From: Trichomonas tenax
Lineage: Eukaryota > Parabasalia > Trichomonadida > Trichomonadidae
Direction: 5' to 3'
DNA length: 64,000 nucleotides
Assembly (NCBI GenBank): GCA_023091735.1
Contig: JALKBU010000068.1
Coordinates: 1-64,000, forward strand
Shown: positions 1 through 8,145 of the stretch, piece by piece
Layout of the letters: the number at the start of each line of letters is the position of its first letter
Numbering within the stretch: the first letter of the stretch is position 1
Program-made: the position numbers and the translations under genes
Notes under the pieces: generated by a model
Seen by the model: the letters and a program-made list of their open reading frames with translations, nothing else
Told to the model about the DNA's origin: nothing
Databases searched by the model: none

Positions 1-333
1 ACATACATTGACTTACTCATTAATGATTTAAACGAAGTTGCCTTTCACTGTAGAATGAAGGGAGTAAAGCAGGATGTAATCGCTATTACAGCTAATGAAA
101 TGTTTCCTGATGCCGTACCCGTTAAATCTGATGATAAATTAAACCTTCACGTACCAGTAGGAAAGTATGACAAAAATAGTGATTTTTCGATTATGAAATT
201 ATATAAGGCATTATATAGTGGTGATGAAATTGCTTTTGATTTATGTAGGAGTAGCAAACCATGTTTTGATCGAAAGGATAACTTTACTGTAACAACTAAG
301 AATAAATTTATACGTAAATTAAAGTTTGAGTAA
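1..333 (+). CDS. 3' end of an unrecognised element-borne gene (partial)
   Basis: The frame is open from the first base of the window to a TAA at 331-333, so this is the last 110 codons of a gene that begins outside. The first internal ATG is at 55, but the codons before it read as protein in the same frame, so that is probably not the true start. The visible part is Lys/Asp-rich with no motif I recognise. Its neighbours (a capsid-like ORF and a fibre gene) suggest it belongs to a Maverick/Polinton-like element. It runs into the convergent gene on the other strand, overlapping it by 15 bases. Function unknown. Confidence 0.6.
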   Translation, partial: TYIDLLINDLNEVAFHCRMKGVKQDVIAITANEMFPDAVPVKSDDKLNLHVPVGKYDKNSDFSIMKLYKALYSGDEIAFDLCRSSKPCFDRKDNFTVTTKNKFIRKLKFE

Positions 334-1029
334 ATTTTTTTCATAAATTAATTCAACAGTCATATTAATTGGTGATTTTAATTTTATAGGTACATTGAAT
401 GAATCCACTAACGTAAAAGATAAATTCAAAAGGTCAAACGAATTTATTTTTACATAATTACCGGGGTCTTTAAAGATTAAAGGAATATTAGGAATAAATA
501 AACCAATGATGTTATAACAAATGGAAAAGTATTCAAAAGTTGATGAAGTATTAATTCCCACAACGTTCGAAATTCTTGAGCGAATGAATAAATTATTTCC
601 AAAGTTAATATAAGGAACTGATTTAGAAACGTATTTATGACCGTTTGACTTAATCGGGAAATTTTCGAAATATAAACCAAGTAATAATTTTACTCTATGG
701 CTTGCGTCTATAATTTCAAAATCTTTATTAGAAGTGAATGTTAAAGTTGATGCTTCGGTTAATTCAACATTAACAAATCCAGCAAATAATAAATTTAAAT
801 CTTCCGCCATTGTATTAATTTCATAACTTGTCTTTTCTTTAAATTTAAATTTTCTTGTGTTGTTTTCTACTTTGATTTTTATAAAATCTGTTTCATTAGT
901 TATAATAAACGATGTAATAGTCGAAAAGTTCTTTATACGAAACATTAATGGTTCGGTTGTTGCTATAGGTACACCAGAAAATTTTAAAGAGGCATAATCG
1001 TTCGGATCATTTGATTTCAAATAATACAT
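319..1029 (-). CDS. Possible Polinton-type capsid (jelly-roll) protein, 236 aa
   Basis: A complete ORF from ATG at 1029 to a stop at 319, reading away from the fibre gene that starts 21 bases beyond. The protein is rich in beta-prone segments and in Ile, Phe and Asn. Its C-terminal region has the order 'LSFTLVDSFNVPIKL' followed by 'NMTVELIYE', which resembles the end of the capsid-like jelly-roll proteins of Maverick/Polinton elements (typically a 'LVD..G..I.L......FTLEI' pattern). This is pattern memory, not an alignment. The context supports an element structural protein. It could equally be an unrelated element protein. Confidence 0.4.
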   Translation of the reverse strand: MYYLKSNDPNDYASLKFSGVPIATTEPLMFRIKNFSTITSFIITNETDFIKIKVENNTRKFKFKEKTSYEINTMAEDLNLLFAGFVNVELTEASTLTFTSNKDFEIIDASHRVKLLLGLYFENFPIKSNGHKYVSKSVPYINFGNNLFIRSRISNVVGINTSSTFEYFSICYNIIGLFIPNIPLIFKDPGNYVKINSFDLLNLSFTLVDSFNVPIKLKSPINMTVELIYEKNLLKL

Positions 1030-1050
1030 TATTTTTTATTAATATTAAAA

Positions 1051-3711
1051 ATGTCAATTAACGAATATTCTTATCAAAGCGAACGAAGCAAGTGTTTGTG
1101 TATCGGTAAGCATAAATTAACATTCGACAGTGAATCGTTAATAATCAGTGATGGTAAAACTACTAAAAGAATATATTTTAACCAGCATGATTCATTTGAT
1201 CCAGAAACAACGATTGCGTCGGTTCCTTTTATAAATAATGAGACAATCGAATTCAGAGATTCTACTGTTGATGATTCAATAATAGCAATATTAAACGAAA
1301 TCATTTATCTTATTGATTTTGCGTCAACAAATTTTAAAATAATTGACAGTATTGAATTATTAAAACCATTAAAAATTAATGATAAAATAATTGATGGAGT
1401 TGCTGGCGAAACTGAACACTTAAATTTAATGAGTTTGGAATATTATGAAGAACATAAAGAAGAATTGAAAGGAGATAAAGGCGAAAGAGGAGAAAAAGGA
1501 GATAAGGGAGAGAAAGGAGATACAGGTCCACAGGGCACTCCCGGACGTGACGGATTAGATGGTAAGGATGGTGAAGACGGGGCTTCCGCAAGAGGATGGA
1601 TCTGGGATTTAATAAATACTGGTCTCACTGCTGCATCATTTACTGCATTACAGTTACAAGTAACAAAACTATCAGCATTTGTGACTAAAGCAGAAGGATT
1701 GGATACGTTAAGGGCTGTGTTAAATACAATATCGACGGGTAATGATGTTTTTAGTAGCTTATCAACATGGATTCAGAGAATTGATGATTTCACACACACT
1801 ATGACTGGAATCGTTAACGGTTTAGAGGATAGTATAGGTGTTACCAATAATGCATTAAATCAATTCACGACTTTCGTTAATGAAACTAACAGAACAACAC
1901 AGAACGCAATATCAAGCGTTGAATCACTAACTGGTCAGGTAATGGATAGTCATTTAAGTCTATTTCAACGAGTTCAATGGTTTTTACAGAATTTATCACA
2001 TGTTGGGGCTAATGTCATACCTCGTAGTGTAAGATTAAGAGATGTTGATGAAACACCTGAAGAAGTACATGAACTAACAATTGCTGAAAAATTTAATAAA
2101 TTATATCCTCGTTACGGTGTGTTAATAAATTATATAAATCAAGTCATAAAAGATAATAACATAACGTTTGAAGGAACAGAAAGAAACAATGATTTAACTA
2201 TTACATTCGCAGTTGCTGAGTTGTTACGTCAGATATGTTTAATCAACGATAATCTTACGTCTTTCGTAAAATACCCCGATGATCACGACACTGAATTTTT
2301 AGAAGAAACACAAGAACATACAAATATAAAAGTGGGTAAAATATGTACTCAGGAAATAAATATTAATGATAAAGACTTAATGACAGAATTAAGTAATAAG
2401 GCAGATGCCAACCATGAACATCAAAACATCGAACGCTTAACGGTTCATGAAATTAAGGGATTTATGAAAGAAGGAAGAGAAGGTGAAACAATTAAAAATG
2501 AAGATGGAACTGAAACTATTATACCACCAGAATCTCCTACATACGTTATTCCTGAATTCACGGATGGATTAGAAACAAAGGTGGTAATAATTAAAAACAA
2601 TAATGAAGTAATTAATGTTCAACAGTCATTAAACAATAAAGCAGATAAAGTAATTACCGATACCTTAACTTCAAATTTAACGAATGTCATTAATTCACTG
2701 AATGATAAAGCCGACAAGGAACAATTAGATCACAACATTCATGAATTATCGTCAAGAATTGAACAAGGAATCATTGACGTTAAGGATAAATTAAATGATA
2801 AAGCATCAACGTTAGATTTAACAGAAGCAGTAAATAAAATTGATACTAAAGCAGATAAAACAGAAGTTAATCATGATGTGCAAACAATTAATAACACATT
2901 ACGAACAAAGGCAGATAAAACAGAAATTGAAAAAGTTAATGATGATTTGACTTATAACACTCATGAATTATCGTCAAGAATTGAACAAGGAATCGTTGAC
3001 GTTAAGAATAAATTAAGTGATAAAGCAGACAAGGAACATACACACGAAATAACAGATATTAATGGGTTAAACGAAAAATTAAACGAAATCAACACAGCAA
3101 TAAACGCAAACGAAATTAAAGTTGATGATGTAATAATTAAGCAGGTATTGGGAACAGATGCGCCTTCAACTAATCCTGAAACTAGTGTTTGGAATTTATT
3201 AAAAACATTCAATAGGGAAATAATGAATTTAAAGAAGGATGTATTAAATTCTAAATATGAATTATTAATGACAATTTATCCTATTGGTCCAATTTACACA
3301 TCAATGAATAATATAAATCCTGCTCAAATATTTGGTTTTGGTGAATGGGAGCCAATAGTCGATCGTTTCTTATATTGTGCTAATTCATCAAGAGAAACAG
3401 GAGGAAGTAAAAAGATTTCAGTAAATAACTTACCTGCACACAATCATTACTTTTAGGGTTCAACATCATTGGCAGGAGCTCATACTCATTTAATCAGTAA
3501 TAGAGGTTATTACGGATGTGGTAACGGAGGAAAAGAAACGATTTCACGATATGATATTACATCAGATAACAGAGAATATAATACGGGTTTAATCATTGAT
3601 CATGCAGGAAGTCACATTCATTCAGTTTACGGAAACACTGCCGACACTGGTTCAGGTACTGATTACATGCCTCCTTACATTACTGTTTACACATGGTACA
3701 GGGTTTATTAA
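1051..3711 (+). pseudogene. Fibre protein: collagen stretch, coiled repeats and tail-collar-like C-terminus, split by one TAG
   Basis: One reading frame runs from ATG at 1051 to TAA at 3709-3711 and is broken only by TAG at 3454-3456. Residues 141-179 are 13 consecutive G-X-Y triplets (GDK, GER, GEK and so on). Residues about 450-690 are polar, coiled-coil-like repeats with recurring 'KADK' and a recent internal duplication. The C-terminal part has 'FGFGEWEPI..RFLY', then 'NLPAHNHY', then past the stop 'AGAHTH' and the ending 'MPPYITVYTWYR'. That order is typical of phage tail-collar/short-fibre and gp10-like C-terminal domains. The likely role is a receptor-binding or surface fibre of a virus-like element. 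The stop removes the last 85 residues, so the gene is either a very recent pseudogene or is read through. Everything else in the frame is intact. Confidence 0.75.
2740..3027 (+). repeat. Duplicated 66-bp segment inside the fibre gene
   Basis: Bases 2740-2805 and 2962-3027 are direct copies with about three differences. Both encode 'HELSSRIEQGI' followed by a short heptad-like stretch. The duplication keeps the frame and lengthens the coiled-coil-like stalk, as expected for a fibre shaft that evolves by repeat gain and loss. Confidence 0.85.
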
Positions 3712-3721
3712 TTAAGTTTAT

Positions 3722-3805
3722 GTTAAAATTAATTTTCAAAATTTCCTTACCCTCATTTCTTTTCGCTTTAATTTGTTGGTAGGTTGGTTGGTTAGTCATA
3801 AATTA
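3722..3805 (+). repeat. 3'-flanking cassette after the fibre gene
   Basis: Directly after the fibre stop, the segment 'AAAATTAATTTTCAAAATTTCC' (read in two parts), a CGCTTT block, a run of GGTTGGTT/GTTAGT units and 'TCATAAATTATTTT' is clearly related to the three tandem units at 4527-4850 that follow the next ORF. Its repeated position just behind a stop codon suggests a gene-end module of this element. Confidence 0.6.
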
Positions 3806-4164
3806 TTTTCAAAACTGATTTCATTTTATATAGTCATTAGTTTCAAAATAAATTTTAACGTTGATTTTGGAAGAAATTTCAAAAAATTATTTTCTATATG
3901 TATGGCAACTAACTTCTAAAATTAATTCTGTCGTAACTTTATATAAAAAGATGTTCGCAGAACTCGAGTTATTTTTTTTTCAAAACTGATTTCATTTTAT
4001 AAAGTCAGGAATTCCAAAATCAAAATTAACGTTAATTTTGTAGAAATTCAAAAATTTATTTTTTTATATGGGGGACCCTAACTTCTAAAATTAATTCTGT
4101 CGTAACTTTATTTAAAAAGATGTTCGCAGAGCTCGAGGCGAAGACTCGAGGGATGCGAACATCT
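3806..4164 (+). repeat. Two direct repeat units ending in a hairpin
   Basis: Unit 1 (3806-3968) and unit 2 (3977-4164) share 'TTTCAAAACTGATTTCATTTTATA', here split as 'TTTCAAAACTGA' and 'TTTCATTTTATA', then 'ACTTCTAAAATTAATTCTG' and 'AAAAAGATGTTCGCAGA'. Unit 2 ends in a full hairpin at 4118-4164, with stem AGATGTTCGCA/TGCGAACATCT and an inner CTCGAG/CTCGAG. Unit 1 breaks off inside the hairpin after 'AACTCGAG' and continues straight into unit 2, as expected from recombination between copies. A third copy lies at 4994-5212. Confidence 0.85.
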
Positions 4165-4532
4165 TATTACTAACTACAGACTTCGAAACTCTGAAATCGA
4201 CATTAAAGGAAGAAATATTAAAGGAGCTTAGCTCCAAGACCGAAGGTCATGAACTCAAAACTTCACAGAAAACAAGAAAGACGAAAAAGAATGAAGAGAA
4301 AACAGATGAAGGATTCACAACAACACAAGAGAAACCAGTTAAGCCTAAACGTAAGTGTACAGAAAAACAATTAGCATTACTTGCTGCAAGAAGACAGAAG
4401 AATCCGAGATGGATTGCAAAAAGAATGAAGGAAGAAGAAGCTAAGAAGAAAGAAGAGGAACGAGCTAAAGCCCGTGAGGGACAAAATCCCGAAGAAAAGA
4501 AGAAGCTTGAGGAAGAGAAGAAATCCGAATAA
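4116..4532 (+). pseudogene. Lys/Glu-rich ORF without an upstream in-frame ATG
   Basis: The frame is open from 4116 (after TAA at 4113-4115) to TAA at 4530-4532. It encodes a highly charged protein with a C-terminal half of K/E/R runs and a 'TEKQLALLAARR' stretch, which looks like a nucleic-acid-binding or virion tail. The first in-frame ATG is at 4425, too late to be natural. ATG at 4120, inside the hairpin, reads in another frame for 17 codons to a stop; one shift within the hairpin would join it to this frame. So the gene is 5'-damaged, uses an upstream exon, or needs a frameshift. Function unknown; it belongs to the element. Confidence 0.45.
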
Positions 4533-4850
4533 ATTTTCTCTCATAACCACTAAAATTATTTTTCAAATTTCTTACTTCATAAATCCTTGCCCTTCGGGCT
4601 TGGGCGAAGCCCTTCGCTTTCTTTTCTTAGTTAGTTAGTTAGTTTGTCATAAATTATTTTAAAAAGTGAATAAATTTTCTCTCATAACCACTAAAATTAT
4701 TTTTCAAAATTTCCTTACCCCCAAATCCTTTCGCTTTCTTTTCTTAGTTAGTTAGTTAGTTTGTCATAAATTATTTTAAAAAGTGAATAAATTTTCTCTC
4801 ATAACCACTAAAATTATTTTTCAAATTTCTTACTTCATAAATCCTAATCT
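4527..4850 (+). repeat. Three tandem units of a gene-end cassette
   Basis: Units beginning with 'GAATAAATTTTCTCTCATAA' occur at 4527, 4668 and 4785 (periods about 141 and 117; the last is incomplete). The first overlaps the GAA-TAA end of the preceding ORF, so the coding end itself is part of the repeated segment. Each unit contains 'CTAAAATTATTTTTCAAA' and, in the first two, a CGCTTTCTTTTCTTAGTTAG block and 'TTTGTCATAAATTATTTTA'. Unit 1 also carries a small GC-rich palindrome (GGGCTTGGGCGAAGCCC) near 4590-4615. Confidence 0.8.
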
Positions 4851-4993
4851 TGACTTATAAAGTAACGTAAAACATCAAAATTTAAACATTTTCTGCTAAA
4901 ATCAATTTTAGTAGTTTTTGGCGTTTGTAAAAAATCCTTTACCAAAATTTTTTACCTGGTATTACCTGGTAATATGGTTACCTGGTATAGTAG
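4851..4993 (+). repeat. Short palindrome and TTACCTGGTA repeats
   Basis: An otherwise non-coding stretch with the short palindrome CTGCTAAAATCAATTTTAGTAG in two halves near 4892-4913, and three close repeats of TTACCTGGTA between about 4956 and 4990. It lies between the two repeat arrays of the element. I see no ORF. Confidence 0.6.
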
Positions 4994-5212
4994 ATTTTAT
5001 AAAGTCATTAGTTTCAAAATCAATTTTAACGTTAATTTTGAAAGCAATTCAAAAATTTATTCTCTATATGGGGGACCCTAGCTTGTAAAACTAATTCTGT
5101 CGTGTAAATGTATATCATTAATAAATATTGTTTTTATAATTTGTGATTTCAGTAATTATATAAAAAGATGTTCGCAGAACTCGTGGCGAAGTCACGAGGG
5201 ATGCGAACATCT
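4994..5212 (+). repeat. Third repeat unit with variant hairpin and a GT...AG insertion
   Basis: The unit matches those at 3806-4164. Its hairpin (5166-5212) has the same outer stem, but the inner stem reads CTCGTG/CACGAG instead of CTCGAG/CTCGAG, so both sides changed and pairing is kept. Relative to units 1 and 2 it carries a 49-bp insertion (5104-5152) that starts GTAAAT and ends TTTCAG. Confidence 0.8.
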
Positions 5213-5222
5213 AATTACTAAC

Positions 5223-5677
5223 TTTGTTGCATTTTTTTATTGAAATAGAGACTTAGAGCTATTTTATTTCAGTAATTTATTTTCAAAATATATACACATA
5301 TTATATATGAAGCAAGAACATATGTTAACAAAAATATTTGGCGGGAAAATCGTAAAAATGACAGAAATATCATGGTCAGCAAATACACAACAGAAGTCAT
5401 CGCAATACATGGAAGTAGTGCTCCTTGTGGCGTTGTGATCACCAACTACAAGCATCTGGTGCCACAACGCCACAAGGAGCACTACTTCCATGTATTGCGA
5501 TGACTTCTGTTGTGTATTTGCTGACCATGATATTTCTGTCATTTTTACGATTTTCCCGCCAAATATTTTTGTTAACATATGTTTTTGCTTCGTATATAAT
5601 ATGTGTATATATTTTGAAAATAAATTACTGAAATAAAATAGCTCTAAGTCTCTATTTCAATGAAAAAATGCAACAAA
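5223..5677. mobile_element. Fold-back (MITE-like) element, 215-bp inverted arms
   Basis: Bases 5223-5437 are the near-perfect reverse complement of 5463-5677, leaving a 25-base loop. The ends read TTTGTTGCATTTTT. There are only a handful of mismatches, so it is recent or kept alike by gene conversion. The two ORFs that can be read through it are mirror images of each other and not genes. It lies 10 bases beyond the hairpin repeat of the Maverick-like region. I see no clear target duplication. It is probably a non-autonomous DNA transposon, or a replication or packaging end of the neighbouring element. Confidence 0.85.
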
Positions 5678-6679
5678 AGTATTTATGATCAAAAAAATTA
5701 AATAATCTTTTGTTAAAAAGGGTGAGATAAAGCTGAATGCGATGATGATAATATGATGGCTTATCACCTGCATATGTATCCTATTAAATATCAATACCCA
5801 ATCTGTTCATTTTTAGTAATCCTGATTTTATCTCGTTATTATTCACTTGATTTGTCCATTTTCAACGCAGACAAATCAGTGTCTACTAAATGTTGGACTT
5901 ACAGGATAAAAATGTGTTGCTTTTTATTCGCAAAATATTTAATCTTAATTTGCAATCCTTACTTTTCATCCACACAGCATGCAAACAACATGAGTAATGA
6001 TAACCCGTCAGTTAACATCAAAATAAATCAAGATATTTTTTTGATATAATATTGAATAATATATTTTTCATGCTTTATATATCCATAGCATTTTAGATGG
6101 GAAAATTTTCATTTGCCACCAAAATTAGACCTTAAATATTCATACTGGTGGAGAAAAATCGAGATGTTTGAGTAGACGTAGAAAATTCAGTGACGCCACA
6201 TTTTTTCGTGAGAAGACCTTCGAATTTTATGAAAGATATATTTGGAAAAGTGAAGCTGCAGTGGAATAGTAAAAGTTAAAGCAAAAATCTGCAGAAAGGT
6301 ACAATATCAATTAAATTAATTTTGAGTTAAAGAAAATTTCAGTTAACAATCAACTGTATTCAAATATTTGTGTAAATCTACAAAACCTCAGGACATTTTA
6401 ATCAAAATATATTTCCAAGTTTTTTCAAACATTAGAAATAAGGTTTGAAAATTTCACTACAAATAGATAATAACTTTTTTGTTATATAGCTAGTATACTC
6501 CTTTTCAAAAAGTAAAATAACAAATTATGAAAAATATATATCTGTACTAAAACTCGAAATCGGTTCGATGAATATTGCTGATAGTTCGATGTAACAAAAA
6601 TATGGAATGAAATTAAATAAAAAAAATTACATAGTTGACGCGACAAATTTATGTTTATGTTATAGATTGGTATAGGCTT
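5678..6679. other. Intergenic, nothing recognised
   Basis: About 1 kb of AT-rich sequence. A 98-codon ORF exists here but has no protein-like composition or family features. No repeats or RNA genes seen. The element to the left and the Ras gene to the right both end within it. Confidence 0.6.
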
Positions 6680-7243
6680 TTATATGAGCAAGCAAAATTT
6701 CTTTTTAGGCTTAACAGGCTCTCTCGTTTTAATAACTTCTCTGACAGCATCTTCCATAATCTTTTGGATGTTTAATCCTGTCTTTGCCGAAGTTGGCATG
6801 TAAATTGCCTTTAACTGTTTCGCGAGCTCCTGTCCCTCTGCTTCTGAAACGACGCGTTGATCAGCACCAAGATCTTGCTTATTAGCACAAATTATGCACG
6901 GGAACTTCTCGGTTTCCCTAATTCGAATAATATCTTCGTGTATTTTATTGATCTGTTCAAAAGAATCACTGTCTGCAATCGAATAAATTAACATGAAAAC
7001 GTCCGCGTTGTGGATTACGGATGCTTTCAAGGAGTTGCTTGAGATTTCCATTCCTGCTGTATCGAAAATATCGAGGGTATAAATGACGTCGTCGACTTTG
7101 AGAGTCTTGCGATAGTTGTCTTCGATTGTTGGCTCATATTCCTCCATGAAATGTCCTTGGACAAACCTAATGGACACGCATGATTTACCAACAGAGCCAA
7201 TGCCCAACAAGACGAGCTTAATCAAATTCTTAGCTTCAGACAT
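6680..7243 (-). CDS. Ras-family small GTPase with CAAX end, 187 aa
   Basis: The frame is open further upstream, but the ATG at 7243 gives the normal Ras N-terminus directly before the first strand, so I start there. Visible motifs are the P-loop GIGSVGKS (residues 14-21), Ras-type switch I 'EYEPTIEDNYRK', DTAGME (61-66), NKQD, TSAK, and C-terminal CLLI (a CAAX box for prenylation) after a Lys run. It is a membrane-anchored signalling switch. The catalytic Gln of switch II (Gln61 of Ras) is Met65 here, which should slow intrinsic and GAP-stimulated hydrolysis. Switch I is Ras-like, so Rab or Rho are unlikely. Confidence 0.93.
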   Translation of the reverse strand: MSEAKNLIKLVLLGIGSVGKSCVSIRFVQGHFMEEYEPTIEDNYRKTLKVDDVIYTLDIFDTAGMEISSNSLKASVIHNADVFMLIYSIADSDSFEQINKIHEDIIRIRETEKFPCIICANKQDLGADQRVVSEAEGQELAKQLKAIYMPTSAKTGLNIQKIMEDAVREVIKTREPVKPKKKFCLLI

Positions 7244-7466
7244 TTGAAAAAACCTCCGATGTAAAGTGAAGTTTACAAAGCTGGTGTCACGTTTTAAATC
7301 GACTATCCATATTTCATCACATTTAATATAGCTTTTTCTCATCAAAAATCAAACCTATCTTTATAAATCTTATATAGAATAATAATATACACTATTATCT
7401 ATAAGATTTATTAAAATCTTCGTGAAAATATTGTTTTGATTTTGATTTTTCATAAGCAACGATTTC

Positions 7467-7861
7467 CCTTGTAAATAAGGTTAATTATTTTACCTGCAAC
7501 CAACATTGGGATTGAACAATCAATTTCATAGCATTATCTAAACATTCAATAAAAATTATATGTCAGCAAATATAATATGAGTATTAGTCTATATATTTTA
7601 ATGATGTAATGAGAAATATAATTGACGTGTGATGATTTTTGAAAAAGAGAAAAGTCCTTGTAAATAAGGTTAATTGGATTACCAAAATTTATCAATGATT
7701 TGATCCATATTTGGTATTTTTGAAATGAAATAATCATAATCTAATGACATTATATATTATTAAAGCTTATTTTATATATAGATATGAAATCGTTTTTGTT
7801 GGATCACTTAAGAATTTAGATTGGGAGAATGATGAAGTTCCTCTTGACAATAAGGTTAATT
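7467..7861 (+). repeat. Three phased copies of a 20-bp motif
   Basis: CCTTGTAAATAAGGTTAATT occurs exactly at 7467-7486 and 7656-7675, and as CTCTTGACAATAAGGTTAAT at about 7841-7860. The spacing is about 187 bases each time. The first ten or so bases can form a small hairpin (CCTT...AAGG). It may be an eroded tandem repeat. The rest of 7345-7944 is AT-rich with no gene that I can support. Confidence 0.65.
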
Positions 7862-7944
7862 ACTTTTTGTTGGACAATTATTTCTGGTCATAGAAAATAT
7901 CATTCAAAATCAAATTGCTAACAATGATAATGTATTTATATCTA

Positions 7945-8126
7945 GAATCTATCAAGCTTGCTAGAGCGTCTAATAAGCTTGTTATAGTTCATTTCAAGCT
8001 TGTTAGAGAGTCTATCAAGCTTAAAAGCACACGCTTTGTTAAAATGGCATACTTTACATGTCAAAACATATTTATAGCTGCCATGTAAACATGTCACTTT
8101 TTCATGACTCTTTATTATATCCTCCA
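7945..8126 (-). mobile_element. Truncated copy A of a small inverted-repeat element
   Basis: On the minus strand this matches the left part of the element at 17389-17715: an end reading GGATATAATAAAGAGTCA, then a GTGACATGTTTACATGGCA stretch, then TTTTGACATGTAAAGT, then tandem 15-bp units around AAGCTT (about TCTAACAAGCTTGAT). The far end is missing. It starts 20 bases past the stop of the MOT1 gene. Both copies keep a roughly 60-codon open frame, but that frame is built from the short repeats and the promoter-like motifs. Confidence 0.75.
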
Positions 8127-8145
8127 TATATTTATATAATTATAT

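Noticed and set aside
1051..3711. Stop codon reassignment to explain the TAG
   Set aside because: Intact genes such as MOT1 end in TAG, and TAA and TGA are used elsewhere, so the code is standard.
5264..5631. ORFs of 104 and 68 codons within the palindrome
   Set aside because: They are mirror images produced by the inverted arms and have no protein-like composition.
5753..6049. 98-codon ORF
   Set aside because: Mixed hydrophobic and Cys content without family features, no start motif; chance in AT-rich DNA.
7942..8127. 61-codon ORF and its relative at 17416-17616
   Set aside because: Both frames read the element's terminal motif and 15-bp units. The in-frame length variation follows from the unit length, so coding is not needed to explain it.
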